Assembly: GCF_004116405.1 (NCBI RefSeq)
Contig: NZ_SDIC01000003.1
Coordinates: 1-64,000, forward strand
DNA: 64,000 bases
Reading direction: 5' to 3'
Source of the DNA: Halegenticoccus tardaugens
GTDB lineage: Archaea > Halobacteriota > Halobacteria > Halobacteriales > Haloferacaceae
This document shows, in pieces, positions 16,343 through 25,759 of this stretch; position 1 is the stretch's first letter; the number at the start of each line of letters is the position of its first letter. The notes under the pieces are model-generated. The model ran no database searches, was not told the DNA's origin, and worked only from the letters and a program-made list of their open reading frames with translations. A program made the translations under genes and the position numbers.

Positions 16343-18676
16343 TCACTCCACGACGACCGTCCTCGACTCGACGACCGGCGCGAGCGGCAGGTCGGGGAAG
16401 ACCACCTCGACGGCGAACGTCAGTTCCTCTTGCGCGCCGAAGACGCCGACCGGAACCGTCGTCCGGCCCGAGAGGTACGTCGTCTTCTCGCTCATCTCGA
16501 CGTCGTTCACCGTCACGCGCACGCCGGCGCGAGCGCCGCCGCCGACGTTTCGAACCGTCACCTCGCGCATCTCGCTCTCGCCGCGGTCGATTCGGTCCGG
16601 GAACGACCCCCACTCGACGACGACGCGGGGGAGGGCGCGGGCCGACTCCACGATCCGCTCCGCGACGCCCCGCGACATCCCCGCGCGGACGAGTTCGTCC
16701 GCCCCCGCGTCGATCACGTCGGCTGGGGTTTCGATACCGCCGGTGGCGAGCGTGCTGGCGCGGGCGGCCCCGATGCCGTCGATCGCGGTCAATCCGACCG
16801 CGTCCCGGCTGACGCCGTGGTCGACGCGGGCCTCGACGCGGCGGGCGAGGGTGGCCGCACGTGGACCCGAAAAGCGGTCGAGAAACTCACGGAGCGCCGC
16901 GAGGAGGCGGAGCGCGTTCTGCTTTATCACCCACGCGTCGCTGCGGAGGTCCGACGGCGTCGATCCGGTCATGCTCGACCGGAGGATGGCGAGGACCTTC
17001 CGGTGGCCGTTCTCCAGCGCCGTGTCCCGGCCGAGCACGGAATCGACGGCGTCCTGCTCCGACTGGCGGGCGGAGACGCTGTCGAACTCCGCCGCGCCGG
17101 CGACCGCTTCGAGCACGTCTCCGACCGCGATCCGCTCGCGCTCCGTGAGGGCGTGAAAGCGGCTCGCCGTCTCCAGCCGGAGGTAGTACTTCGAGGTGAG
17201 ACGACCGAGAATGGTGGCCTCGACCCCGAGGTCCTCGTCCGTCTCGACGAAACCGCGGTCGACGAGCGTCTCCAGCGTCTCCCGGACGCGGCCGTGCAGG
17301 CCGTCGAAGTCGTAGCGTTCCGGCTCGCTCCGCGCCCGGACGTAGTAGAACGTCGTCTCCAGCCACGACATCACGTCGTCGAGGTCGCGTATCGTCCCCA
17401 TCGCGATCTCGGCGTTCAGGTGCGAGTCGATGTCCTCCGCCAGCCGCGATTCGATCTCCGTTCCCTCGCGGAGCAGTCGACGGTAGCGGTCCGCGTCGGA
17501 GCGGTCGCAGACGACCCAGCCGTAGCCGACGTCGTCGTACCCCGGCCGGCCCGCGCGCCCGAGCATCTGTAACACGTCGAGCGGGCTGATGTCGACGTCG
17601 CCCTCCAGCGGGTCGTGGTACTTCGTGTCCCGGATGACGACACAGCGCGCCGGGAGGTTCACGCCCCACGCGAGCGTCGAGGTGGAAAAGAGCAGCTTCA
17701 CCTTCCCGTCGCGGAACCACGCCTCCACCCGGTCGCGGTCGGACTTCGCGAGGCCGGCGTGGTGGAACGCGACGCCGTCGAGGACGGCCTTGCGGAGGCT
17801 GTCGTTGCGCAGCTCCTTCGCCTCGTTGTGGAAGTCGTAGTCGCCGCGCGCGCCGACCGGCACGTCCCGCTCCGCCAGTTCGTCGCGGGCCTTCGCGGCG
17901 GCCATGACGGCGTCCTGCCTGGAGGAGACGAACACGAGCGCCTGCCCGTCGTCGCGGATGTGCGGCTCCGCGAGGTCGAGCGCGCGGTACAGCCGGCGGT
18001 ACTTGTCGGCGAAGGAGTTCTCGCCGTGCGAGTAGGTCTTGACGCCGGCGTGGAGGTCGACGGGCCGGTACTCGTCGCCGAAGTCGAACGTCGCCGCCGG
18101 GGGCGCGTCGAGCCACTCGGCCACGTCCTCGATGTTCGGCATCGTCGCCGACAGCGCGACGATCCGTGGGTCGCAGAGCCGGCGGAGGCGCGAGATCGTG
18201 ACCTCAAGCACGCCGCCGCGCTTTTCGGAGTCGAGGAGGTGGACCTCGTCGATGACGCAGCAGTCGACGTCCGCGACGAAGGAGTAGCGACCCGAGTCGT
18301 GCTTGCGGGTCGCCGAATCGGTCTTCTCGGGCGTCATCACGAGGATGTCGGCCCGCTCCGCGCGCCGCGGGTTGAGATCCCGCTCGCCCGTGACGACGTA
18401 GACGGAGTACCCCAGCTCCTCGAAGCGCTCCCACTCGCTTTCCTTTTCGTTCGTGAGCGCCCGCATCGGCGCGACGAAGAGCGCCGTGCCGCCGTCGCGG
18501 AGACAGCGGCAGATGGCGAGTTCGGCGAGCGCCGTCTTGCCGCTCGCCGTCGGCGCGCTGGCGACGACGTTGTCGTCGCGCTCTAAGATGGCGGGGAGCG
18601 CTTCCCGCTGCATCCGGTTGAACTCCTCGAAGCCGAACGCGCCGGCGAACTCGGGGACGGCGTCGACGACCTTCAT
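16343..18676 (-). CDS. Ski2-type DEAD/DEAH-box helicase with Sec63-like C-terminal region
   Basis: A 777-residue superfamily 2 helicase. Motifs seen: Walker A APTASGKTALAE, Ib TPEK, Walker B DEVH, SAT (LSATMPN), and VI QMLGRAGRPGYDD. After the two RecA domains come the winged helix and ratchet (about 430-560), a helix-hairpin-helix region (GIGAARASTLATGGI) and a terminal beta-sandwich (VEWGSFPDRIDRGESEMREV) like the Sec63/Brr2 module. Related to Hel308/Ski2/Brr2; probably acts on branched DNA or structured RNA. Convergent with the HAD gene. Confidence 0.88.
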   Translation of the reverse strand: MKVVDAVPEFAGAFGFEEFNRMQREALPAILERDDNVVASAPTASGKTALAELAICRCLRDGGTALFVAPMRALTNEKESEWERFEELGYSVYVVTGERDLNPRRAERADILVMTPEKTDSATRKHDSGRYSFVADVDCCVIDEVHLLDSEKRGGVLEVTISRLRRLCDPRIVALSATMPNIEDVAEWLDAPPAATFDFGDEYRPVDLHAGVKTYSHGENSFADKYRRLYRALDLAEPHIRDDGQALVFVSSRQDAVMAAAKARDELAERDVPVGARGDYDFHNEAKELRNDSLRKAVLDGVAFHHAGLAKSDRDRVEAWFRDGKVKLLFSTSTLAWGVNLPARCVVIRDTKYHDPLEGDVDISPLDVLQMLGRAGRPGYDDVGYGWVVCDRSDADRYRRLLREGTEIESRLAEDIDSHLNAEIAMGTIRDLDDVMSWLETTFYYVRARSEPERYDFDGLHGRVRETLETLVDRGFVETDEDLGVEATILGRLTSKYYLRLETASRFHALTERERIAVGDVLEAVAGAAEFDSVSARQSEQDAVDSVLGRDTALENGHRKVLAILRSSMTGSTPSDLRSDAWVIKQNALRLLAALREFLDRFSGPRAATLARRVEARVDHGVSRDAVGLTAIDGIGAARASTLATGGIETPADVIDAGADELVRAGMSRGVAERIVESARALPRVVVEWGSFPDRIDRGESEMREVTVRNVGGGARAGVRVTVNDVEMSEKTTYLSGRTTVPVGVFGAQEELTFAVEVVFPDLPLAPVVESRTVVVE

Positions 18677-18813
18677 CGGCGCACCACCGGCGGAAACGAA
18701 TGCGAGGGGGACGCGTTCATCAGAGGAAGGCGGGCGCTACGGCGGCAAAGGCGTTTCCTTCGCGGTCGACGGGGCGGCGGTCGGTCGGTCGCTCTCGAAC
18801 CATCGAACGCCGA

Positions 18814-20223
18814 TCAGTCCGAGACCGCCCCGGCGGCGCGCTCTGCCGCCCGTTCGAGCATTCCCGCCTGCGTCGTGTAGTAGTAGTACGCGCCCGCGCC
18901 GAGCGCCGCGGCGACGTTCGAGAGCGTCACCGCCCAGAACACCGCCGCGACGCCCATGTCGAGGGCGTACGCGCCGACGGCGGCGACGGGAAGGCGGACG
19001 CCCCAGTACTGCACGAGCGAGACGGCCATGCTCGTCCGCGTTCTGCTCGCGCCGTTGAACCCGGCGAGAAACAGGTAGCTCGCGCCGATGGCCCAGTAGC
19101 CGTAGGCGAGGATCTGTAGGTACGAGATCGTGAGCGAGAGGGCGTCCGGTCCGATCTCGGGGACGAAGAGCTGCGCGATCGTCCCGGGAAAGAGCCACTG
19201 GACCGCCCCGACGACGGAGAGCGCCGCGGCCGCGATACCGGCTCCGACCCACGTGGTCTGCCCCGCCCGGGCGGGCTTTTCCGCGCCGAGGTTCTGTCCG
19301 ACGATGCTCTGGGCGGCCTGCTGGAGGCCGGTCGCCGGGATGAACGCGACGCTCGCGACGCGCGCCCCGATGGTGTACGCGGCGAGACCCGCCGCGCCGC
19401 CGACGCTCGCGACGATCCCGACGATCAGCACCCGGACGCCGTCCTGCGCGAGGCGCTGGCCGACGAGGGGCGCGCCGACGTCGAGGATCTCCCGGTACGT
19501 GCGGGTTTCGAAGCCGACGTCGGCGGGCGAAAGCGAGAGGCTTCCGCGCGGTCCGACGGCCATCGCGACCGCGAGAGACATCCCGGTTGCCGTGCCGAGC
19601 ACCGTTGCGAGCGCCGCCCCCCGCACGCCCAGCGGCGGAATCAAGCCGTACCCGAAGATGAGAATCGGATCGAGAACGACGTTGACGCCGACGGCGGTGA
19701 CGGTGACGTAGAGGGCGGCGCGCGAGTCTCCCCAGCCGACGAACGCCCCCTCGACCGCGTCGCTGACGGCGGCGAACGGGAGCACGAGCGCGTAGGTGGC
19801 GAGGTACGCCGTCGCCATGCCCGCGATCGCGGGACCGGCCCCGACCGCCCTGACGATCGGACCGGCCCCGGCCGCGGCGACTGCGGCCACGACGACGCCG
19901 AACGCGAGTCCCATCGTCGCGCCGTGGAACGCGACCGATCGCGCCCCCGCCGGATCGTCGCCCCCGACGCGCTGCGCCACGAGAACCTGCGTCCCGACGA
20001 AGGGAGCGAACACCGCGAGCATGAGGAAGACGCTGACGATCGGATAGTTCAACCCCACCGCCGCAACCGGATCGGCGGTGCCTGTCATCCGACCGAGCCA
20101 GAATATATCGACAATCTGTTGTATGACCTGCGTCACGTTCTGGACGAGCAACGGAGCTGCGAGGAGGAGGAGGGCGCGGGGAATCGGACCTTCTGTGATG
20201 TCCTCTTTCGAGAGGTCGAGCAT
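18814..20223 (-). CDS. MATE-family multidrug/sodium antiporter
   Basis: A 469-residue protein with 12 predicted membrane helices in two halves, the NorM-like MATE plan. N-terminal features such as PLLVQNVTQVIQQIVDIFWLGRM and the matching segment in the second half (AQDGVRVLIVGIVASVGG) support the internal repeat. MATE proteins export cationic drugs or metabolites in exchange for Na+ or H+. Start is ATG at 20223. The upstream 20240-20256 AT-rich stretch is its probable TATA region. Confidence 0.9.
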   Translation of the reverse strand: MLDLSKEDITEGPIPRALLLLAAPLLVQNVTQVIQQIVDIFWLGRMTGTADPVAAVGLNYPIVSVFLMLAVFAPFVGTQVLVAQRVGGDDPAGARSVAFHGATMGLAFGVVVAAVAAAGAGPIVRAVGAGPAIAGMATAYLATYALVLPFAAVSDAVEGAFVGWGDSRAALYVTVTAVGVNVVLDPILIFGYGLIPPLGVRGAALATVLGTATGMSLAVAMAVGPRGSLSLSPADVGFETRTYREILDVGAPLVGQRLAQDGVRVLIVGIVASVGGAAGLAAYTIGARVASVAFIPATGLQQAAQSIVGQNLGAEKPARAGQTTWVGAGIAAAALSVVGAVQWLFPGTIAQLFVPEIGPDALSLTISYLQILAYGYWAIGASYLFLAGFNGASRTRTSMAVSLVQYWGVRLPVAAVGAYALDMGVAAVFWAVTLSNVAAALGAGAYYYYTTQAGMLERAAERAAGAVSD

Positions 20224-20239
20224 CAATACGATTTACGCA

Positions 20240-20256
20240 TATCATATAATACAATA
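20240..20256 (-). promoter_or_regulatory. TATA region of the MATE gene
   Basis: AT-rich stretch reading TTTATTGTATTATATGA on the minus strand, 17-33 bases upstream of the ATG. It is the only strongly AT-rich sequence between this gene and the regulator upstream. Confidence 0.5.
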
Positions 20257-20320
20257 AAGGTTTGTCGATGTTTGTCATACGATGGATCCGACCCGCACGA
20301 GTATCGCCCTCGGAGGGGAG

Positions 20321-20986
20321 TCACTTTCCGAACGACGACTTGCCGACGCGGAGCGCGCTGTCGACGAGGGCCTTGTGTCCGCGTCGGAGCCGTTCCGAGA
20401 GCGACTGCTGGGAAACGCCGAGTTCCGACGCGAGTTCCGACATCGTCAGCCGGCGGGGAACGTCGAAGTACCCCCGTTCCGCGGCGGTGACGAGCGCGTC
20501 GTACTGCTCGGACGTGAGACCGTACTGGCCGCTCCCGACCGACTCCTTCAGGTCGTAGATGTTCCTGATCGTGAACGTGAGCCCCTCTTCGACGCAGAAG
20601 TCGTGCGTCGCGGAGAGCGAATCGCGGGTCGGGAAGAGTATCCTGAGCTGCCACGAGTCGTCCTTTCCCTGCATGTCGACGACGGTCGCGCCCTCGTCGA
20701 GGACGACGTGGAGAATGACGCGGATGTCGCTCACCCAGTTCATCCGGAAGAGCCGTTCGTTCCCGAGATCGTCGAGGAGTTCCACGTCCGAGACGCTCGG
20801 ATCGTCGAGTAGCGTGGGCTCGACCGATTCGAGGTCGCCCTCGGAGACGCGTAGGTAGGGCATTACCTGCTCGTGGTCGTGGGCCGCGAGCCGGACCACC
20901 TCGAACTGGACGTCGGGGAGCGTCGAGAGCGTCTCCCGAAGGGCGAATTCGGCTGCCGGAACCTCCACCTCTGCGATAGTACTCAT
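20321..20986 (-). CDS. Bat-type helix-turn-helix regulator
   Basis: A 221-residue protein with the HTH_10 (bacterio-opsin activator) domain at the C terminus: EQYDALVTAAERGYFDVPRR, then LTMSELASELGVSQQSLSERLRRGHKAL. The N-terminal part (about 1-150) is the GAF-like sensing domain usual for this haloarchaeal family; no PAS or receiver domain. It is divergent from the trehalose operon, with TATA-like boxes on both sides of the 165-bp gap (21011-21020 for this gene), so it is a candidate regulator of that operon or of the adjacent MATE exporter. Confidence 0.85.
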   Translation of the reverse strand: MSTIAEVEVPAAEFALRETLSTLPDVQFEVVRLAAHDHEQVMPYLRVSEGDLESVEPTLLDDPSVSDVELLDDLGNERLFRMNWVSDIRVILHVVLDEGATVVDMQGKDDSWQLRILFPTRDSLSATHDFCVEEGLTFTIRNIYDLKESVGSGQYGLTSEQYDALVTAAERGYFDVPRRLTMSELASELGVSQQSLSERLRRGHKALVDSALRVGKSSFGK

Positions 20987-21097
20987 GAGAGCCCCACGTC
21001 GGGCCACTCGGTTAAGTTACCGGATTGCCGATCGATCGGCGCGGATGACACTCCGTCGCGGCTATATTACGGGGGATCACCTCCGTTACGAAAGGGT

Positions 21098-21106
21098 GGT
21101 ATATAC
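21098..21106 (+). promoter_or_regulatory. Promoter of the trehalose operon
   Basis: GGTATATAC, preceded by a BRE-like CGAAAGG at 21089-21095, lies about 50 bases upstream of the ATG at 21152 and would start a message with a leader of about 20 bases. It is the only clear promoter before otsA. Confidence 0.6.
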
Positions 21107-21151
21107 AAGCACAATCAGGATGCCCGAAGGAGGCCTCATAAAGGGTAGTGA

Positions 21152-21556
21152 ATGAGTGACATCACACGGTTCGCCCGTGGACAGGTGCCGCCCAACTGGG
21201 TGAGAGCACCGACCGACGGGAACGCGGTTCGGTTCCGCCACCGCGACGTCGGCGTCCACCTCGAAGCGATCGAGGTGGGTGACGCCGCCGAGATGCCCGG
21301 GTCCGGGCGTTCGCACCGATGGCAGCTCCAGTGCCGACAGTCGGCCGGGGAGGCGATGAGCGTCAAACCCATTCTCCGTGTGTCGGCGAAGGAGGAGGCG
21401 GTGTGCGTGCTGTACGATTGGATGGAGTTGATAAACGCGACGGTCGAGAGCGTCGACTCCGACGCCGGCATACCGTTCGGCGAACTCACCGAGCGACTCG
21501 GCGCGCACGAACCGCCGCAGGACGCTCGAACGGACGCCCGAGTCGCGGAGCTGTGA
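21152..21556 (+). CDS. Haloarchaeal protein of unknown function, first gene of the trehalose operon
   Basis: A soluble 134-residue acidic protein. I recognise no family. Segments that look structured are WVRAPTDGNAVRFRHRDVGVHLEAIEVG (beta-rich), RSHRWQLQCRQ and VCVLYDWMELINATVE (helix). Only five bases separate its stop from otsA, so it is very likely cotranscribed. Two Cys residues are widely spaced with no metal motif. It may be an accessory or regulatory protein of trehalose synthesis, or unrelated; the sequence alone does not tell. Confidence 0.7.
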   Translation: MSDITRFARGQVPPNWVRAPTDGNAVRFRHRDVGVHLEAIEVGDAAEMPGSGRSHRWQLQCRQSAGEAMSVKPILRVSAKEEAVCVLYDWMELINATVESVDSDAGIPFGELTERLGAHEPPQDARTDARVAEL

Positions 21557-21561
21557 CAGAC

Positions 21562-23175
21562 ATGTTACCCATACGGTCCGATCGGACGGCGGTGGAGCGG
21601 GAGGGCCCGCGATCCGTCGATTCCAGCGACGGGAGGGAGAACGAGGAGAACGAAGAGGAGGAAGACAGCGAGGCGGACACGGAGAGGTCCGAAGGCGTCT
21701 CGAATCTGGTCGTCGTCTCGAATCGACAGCCGTACCGGCACAACTACGCCGACGAGAGCAACGAGATCGTCGTCGATCAGCCGATCGGCGGCCTCACGGC
21801 CGGTCTCGACCGGGTCATGCGCGACATCGACGGCCTGTGGATCGCGTGGGGCGACGCGGACGCGGATCCGGTGGTCGTCGACGCGGAGAACCGCGTCCGG
21901 GTGCCGCCGGAGGATCCGAGCTACACCCTCAAACGGGTCTGGCTCGAAGAGGAAGCGATCCAGGAGTACTACTACGGGTTCAGCAATCAGGTGCTCTGGC
22001 CGCTGTGTCACGACCTGGTCGACAAGATGGAGTACGACGAGTCGTACTGGGAGCGGTACCGCGACGTGAACGAGACGTTCGCGGGGATCGTCGCGGAGGC
22101 CGCGCCGGACGACGCGATCGTCTGGTTTCAGGACTACCACTTCGCGCTCGCGCCGGGGATGGTGCGTCCCGCGCTCGGCGAGGACGCGACGCTGATGCAG
22201 TTTTGGCACATCCCGTGGCCGGCGTGGGACACCTTCCGCGTCTGTCCGCGGCGGCGCGAACTCGTCGAGGGGCTGCTCGCGACCGACCTCCTCGGCTTCC
22301 ACATCGAGCGGTACCGCGACAACTTCCTCGAAGGCGTCGCGGCCTGCCTCGACGACGCGGCCGTCGACTTCGACGCCGGCGAGGTCGAGTACGAGGGGCA
22401 CACGACCGTCGTCGAGGCGTTCCCGATGGGCGTCGACGTCGAACGGATAGCCGAGTTGAGCGAACGCGCCGACGAGGCGTTCTGGCCGTCGTTCTGCGAC
22501 CGGTTCGGGATCGATCCGGACGCGAGCGTCGCCGTCGGCGTCGATCGGCTCGACTACACGAAAGGGATCCCAGAACGGCTCGACGCGCTCGACCTGTTCT
22601 GGGAGGAGAATCCCGAGTGGCGAGGGGAGCTCACGTACGTACAGCGCGCGAGCGAGAGTCGGTCGGCGATCCCGGCGTACCAGCAGCTCGGACGGGAGGT
22701 GAAAGAACAGGTCGAGCGGATCAACGAGCGGTTCGGGACGGACGACTGGACGCCCGTCGTCTACATCGAGGACCACCTCGCCAACGAGGAGCTGTACGGC
22801 CTGTACCGCCACAGCGACCTCGCGCTGATCAGCCCCATCCGCGACGGGATGAACCTCGTCGCGAAGGAGTACGTCGCCGCACAGGCCGACGAGGACGGCG
22901 TCCTGCTCCTGAGCACGCTCGCCGGGGCCGACGAGGAACTCGGCGCGCAAGCGAAGACGGTCGAGCCGTACGACTCGGCCGCGTTCGCCGAGGCGATCGA
23001 GGCGGCGCTGACGATGCCCACGGACGAGCGACGGACGCGGATGCGGACGCTTCGGAAGACCGTCGCCGAGAACAACCTCGACGACTGGATCGACGCCGTG
23101 CTCGAACGAACGCAGCGGTTGCGGGACGGAGAGAACGGACGCGAGTCGTCACGGGAGCGTACGGATGGGAACTGA
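21562..23175 (+). CDS. otsA: Trehalose-6-phosphate synthase
   Basis: GT20 glycosyltransferase that joins UDP- or GDP-glucose to glucose-6-phosphate. Family motifs over residues about 50-515: VVVSNRQPY, IGGLTAGLDR, WFQDYHFALAP, FWHIPWP, VGVDRLDYTKGIPERLDAL, SPIRDGMNLVAKEYVA. An acidic, low-complexity N-terminal extension of about 45 residues (Glu/Asp/Ser) precedes the core. Its 3' end overlaps otsB by 11 bases in another frame. Trehalose, or its sulfated form, is a known haloarchaeal osmolyte. Confidence 0.94.
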   Translation: MLPIRSDRTAVEREGPRSVDSSDGRENEENEEEEDSEADTERSEGVSNLVVVSNRQPYRHNYADESNEIVVDQPIGGLTAGLDRVMRDIDGLWIAWGDADADPVVVDAENRVRVPPEDPSYTLKRVWLEEEAIQEYYYGFSNQVLWPLCHDLVDKMEYDESYWERYRDVNETFAGIVAEAAPDDAIVWFQDYHFALAPGMVRPALGEDATLMQFWHIPWPAWDTFRVCPRRRELVEGLLATDLLGFHIERYRDNFLEGVAACLDDAAVDFDAGEVEYEGHTTVVEAFPMGVDVERIAELSERADEAFWPSFCDRFGIDPDASVAVGVDRLDYTKGIPERLDALDLFWEENPEWRGELTYVQRASESRSAIPAYQQLGREVKEQVERINERFGTDDWTPVVYIEDHLANEELYGLYRHSDLALISPIRDGMNLVAKEYVAAQADEDGVLLLSTLAGADEELGAQAKTVEPYDSAAFAEAIEAALTMPTDERRTRMRTLRKTVAENNLDDWIDAVLERTQRLRDGENGRESSRERTDGN

Positions 23176-24061
23176 GAACGCCGACGGTCGCGGGGCGGGA
23201 CGTCGCGACGACCGCCGCGTCCCCGGAGGCGGCCGACCGCTCCCGAGCGCCCTCCGCGCGCTCGCGGAGCGGCTGCCGGATCGCTCGGCGCTGCTCCTCT
23301 GTACGGACTTCGACGGGACGCTCGCGCCGATCGTCGACGAGCCGGACGCGGCGGAGATCAGAGCGGAGATCCGCGAACTCCTGCGCGAACTCGCGGCCGA
23401 CGACCGGGTCACCGTCGCCGTGATCAGCGGCCGGGAGCTGACCGACGTCGCGGAGCGCGTCGGCGTCGACGGGATCACCTACGCCGGGAACCACGGTCTC
23501 GAACAGCTCCGCGACGGCGAGCGGACGGTCCACCCGCGCGCCGAGGAGTACGCCGAGGACGTCGACCGCGTCTGCGGCACGTTCGACGGCGAGTTCGCGG
23601 TCGAAAACGGCCTGCTCGTCGAGAACAAGGGGCTGTCCGCGACGCTACACCTGCAGGAGACGCCGCCCGATCGACGGGAGGCGCTCCGGGAGACGGTCGA
23701 CACCGTCGTCGAGTGGCTCAGCGACGGCCGCCTCCGCACGGAGTCGGCGAAGGACGCCGTCGAGATCCACCCGGAGATCGAGTGGGACAAGGGCGAGCGG
23801 ATCGCGGCCCTGCTCGAAGAGCGCGATGACGAACCCCTCCCGGTGTTTCTCGGCGACGACCGGACCGACGAGTCGGGCTTCCGGACGGTCGAAGCGCGCG
23901 GCGGCGTCAGCGTCTACGTCGGCACCGACGGCGAGACCGTCGCCGCCGAGAGCGTCGCGGATCCGGCGGCGGTCGAGGCGTTCTTCCGCTGGCTGGCGAC
24001 GACCGGGACGGCGAAACTCGGAGCCGAGACGGCGGGCGATCCGGACGACCGGATTGCGTGA
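23165..24061 (+). CDS. otsB: Trehalose-6-phosphate phosphatase
   Basis: HAD-type phosphatase of 298 residues that releases trehalose from trehalose-6-phosphate. Motif I is TDFDGTLAPIV (two catalytic Asp), motif II VISGRE, and motif IV LGDDRTDESGF. GNHGLE and the cap region (HLQETPPDRRE) fit OtsB. It overlaps otsA by 11 bases, implying coupled translation and matched output of the two enzymes. Confidence 0.93.
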   Translation: MGTENADGRGAGRRDDRRVPGGGRPLPSALRALAERLPDRSALLLCTDFDGTLAPIVDEPDAAEIRAEIRELLRELAADDRVTVAVISGRELTDVAERVGVDGITYAGNHGLEQLRDGERTVHPRAEEYAEDVDRVCGTFDGEFAVENGLLVENKGLSATLHLQETPPDRREALRETVDTVVEWLSDGRLRTESAKDAVEIHPEIEWDKGERIAALLEERDDEPLPVFLGDDRTDESGFRTVEARGGVSVYVGTDGETVAAESVADPAAVEAFFRWLATTGTAKLGAETAGDPDDRIA

Positions 24062-24164
24062 CCGCGGGCCGACCGGCGATCGACCGCGCTATCGTTCGAT
24101 CGTTCCGACGCTCGACGATCCGCACGATCCGCACGTTTTTGCCCTCGGGGACGAAGGAGGAGGT

Positions 24165-25100
24165 ATGCAGACCAGGCGGAAGCCGGACTGGCTGAAGATG
24201 CGGCCGCCGTCGGGCCGCCGGTTCACGGAGATAAAGCGGACGCTCCGCGACCGCGACCTACACACAGTCTGCGAGGAGGCCAACTGTCCGAACCTCGGCG
24301 AGTGCTGGAGCGGGCGGGACGGGCCGGGGACGGCGACGTTCATGCTCATGGGCGACCGGTGCTCCCGGGGGTGTAACTTCTGCGACGTGCGCACCGGCGG
24401 GATGGAACCGCTCGACCCCGACGAGCCGGCGAACGTCGCGGCGGCCGTCGCCGAAATCGGCCTCGACTACGTCGTGTTGACCTCCGTCGACCGCGACGAC
24501 CTGCCGGATCAGGGCGCGAGCCACTTCGCGCGGACGATCCGCGAGATCAAGCGACGGGATCCGAGCGTCCTCGTCGAGGTGCTGATCCCCGACTTCCGGG
24601 GCGAGGAGGAACTCGTGCGCCGGATCGTCGAGGCCGAGCCGGACGTGCTCGCGCACAACGTCGAGACCGTCGAGCGCCTCCAGTGGCCGATACGGGATCG
24701 TCGGGCGGGGTACGAGCAGTCGATCGGCGTCCTAGAGCAGGCCGCGCGGGAATCGGACGCCTACACGAAGACGAGCCTCATGCTCGGTCTCGGCGAGTAC
24801 GAACACGAGATCTACCAGACGCTTTCGGACCTCCGGGAGGCCGACGTGGACGTCGTCACGTTCGGCCAGTACCTCCAGCCGTCGCGCTCGCACCTCGACG
24901 TGTTCGAGTACGTCCACCCCGACGCGTTCGAGACGTGGCGGCGGGTCGCGGAGGAGGAGTTCGACTTTCTCTACTGCGCGTCGGGACCGATGGTCCGGTC
25001 GTCGTACAAGGCGGGCGAGCTGTTCGTCGACGCGCTGATTCGGGAGGGGAAGACCGTGGAGGAGGCGAGGGCGGTCGCGCGAGCGACCGCCGAGCAGTGA
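24165..25100 (+). CDS. lipA: Lipoyl synthase
   Basis: Radical-SAM enzyme that inserts two sulfurs into octanoyl groups on E2 or H proteins. The 311-residue protein has the auxiliary cluster motif CEEANCPNLGEC and the radical-SAM CSRGCNFC. A Shine-Dalgarno-like GGAGGAGGT abuts the ATG with no spacer, so it may not function as one. The last ~11 codons (ending RATAEQ) lie inside palindromic repeat A1. It is encoded 3 kb before the pdh operon, whose E2 needs lipoate. Start chosen because the protein begins MQTRRKPDWLK. Confidence 0.94.
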   Translation: MQTRRKPDWLKMRPPSGRRFTEIKRTLRDRDLHTVCEEANCPNLGECWSGRDGPGTATFMLMGDRCSRGCNFCDVRTGGMEPLDPDEPANVAAAVAEIGLDYVVLTSVDRDDLPDQGASHFARTIREIKRRDPSVLVEVLIPDFRGEEELVRRIVEAEPDVLAHNVETVERLQWPIRDRRAGYEQSIGVLEQAARESDAYTKTSLMLGLGEYEHEIYQTLSDLREADVDVVTFGQYLQPSRSHLDVFEYVHPDAFETWRRVAEEEFDFLYCASGPMVRSSYKAGELFVDALIREGKTVEEARAVARATAEQ

Positions 25101-25116
25101 ACGACGACCGAAGGGA
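25068..25116 (+). repeat. Palindromic repeat A, copy 1
   Basis: 49-bp unit containing an inverted repeat (GGCGGTCGC ... GCGACCGCC). It matches copy 2 at 26266-26314 at 44 of 49 positions without gaps. It covers the 3' end and stop codon of lipA, so the repeat supplies the enzyme's C terminus. Confidence 0.85.
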
Positions 25117-25124
25117 GCCGTGAG

Positions 25125-25151
25125 CAGGGCGGCGGCGAGAGCCGCCGCCAA
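25125..25151 (+). repeat. Palindromic repeat B, copy 1
   Basis: 27-bp unit with inverted arms GGCGGCGGC / GCCGCCGCC, identical to copy 2 at 26208-26234. It lies eight bases after repeat A copy 1 and ends about 70 bases before the HTH gene. Confidence 0.9.
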
Positions 25152-25184
25152 GCAGTTCGTCAATCGCTATCGCTGGACCGCGTG

Positions 25185-25198
25185 CGAAGATATATGAT
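25185..25198 (+). promoter_or_regulatory. Promoter of the HTH/TumE-like cassette
   Basis: BRE-like CGAAG followed by ATATATGAT, 23-31 bases upstream of the ATG at 25221. The spacing predicts a leaderless transcript. It lies inside the B repeats, so the cassette carries its own promoter. Confidence 0.65.
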
Positions 25199-25220
25199 GG
25201 TCTGACGCGAATATTTGATC

Positions 25221-25757
25221 ATGCCCGAGTTCGGTCCGGCACCGTCGGACGAGTCCATCGAACGCGAGCGCGAGCGGTGGATCGAGACGCGCGACACGCG
25301 CCAGCGAGTGAAGGACGTCATCGTCGGCGTTCGAGAGCCGACGCCGATCGCCGCGCTCGCGGAGCGGGCGGCGTGCTCGCCGAACGCGGCGCGAAAACAC
25401 CTGTCCGAACTCGCCGACCTTGGCGTCGCGCGGAGGTGGACCGACGGCGACCGCGCGCGCTACGCCCGCAACGACGAGTACTTCCGGTGGCGTCGCGCGA
25501 ACGAACTCGCGACCGAGCGCACGTCCGAGGAACTGCTCGATCGACTCCGAACGCTGAAATCCGAGGACGAAGCGTTTCAGGAGCGGTACGGGGTTCCGAC
25601 GCCGGACGCCGTCTCGTTCCCCCCCGACGCGGATCACGAGACGGTTCACGAACTGTGGGAGACGACCGGCGAGTGGGCGTCGATCCGGCGGGACCTCGGG
25701 GTCTACCGCGACGCGATTTCGATGGCGCGCCGGAAGCGAGACGGACTTCACGCGTAG
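25221..25757 (+). CDS. Winged-helix regulator, probable antitoxin partner
   Basis: A 178-residue protein with an N-terminal winged helix: QRVKDVIVGV, then PTPIAALAERAACSPNAARKHL as the HTH and DGDRARYARNDEYF as the wing. The C-terminal half is helical and charged. It resembles haloarchaeal HTH proteins of the DUF7342 type. Two bases separate it from the next gene, so they form a pair. An ATG at 25221 is preferred to a TTG at 25215. Known two-gene modules pair such a regulator with a toxin-like protein; that role is inferred. Confidence 0.75.
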   Translation: MPEFGPAPSDESIERERERWIETRDTRQRVKDVIVGVREPTPIAALAERAACSPNAARKHLSELADLGVARRWTDGDRARYARNDEYFRWRRANELATERTSEELLDRLRTLKSEDEAFQERYGVPTPDAVSFPPDADHETVHELWETTGEWASIRRDLGVYRDAISMARRKRDGLHA

Positions 25758-25759
25758 CG

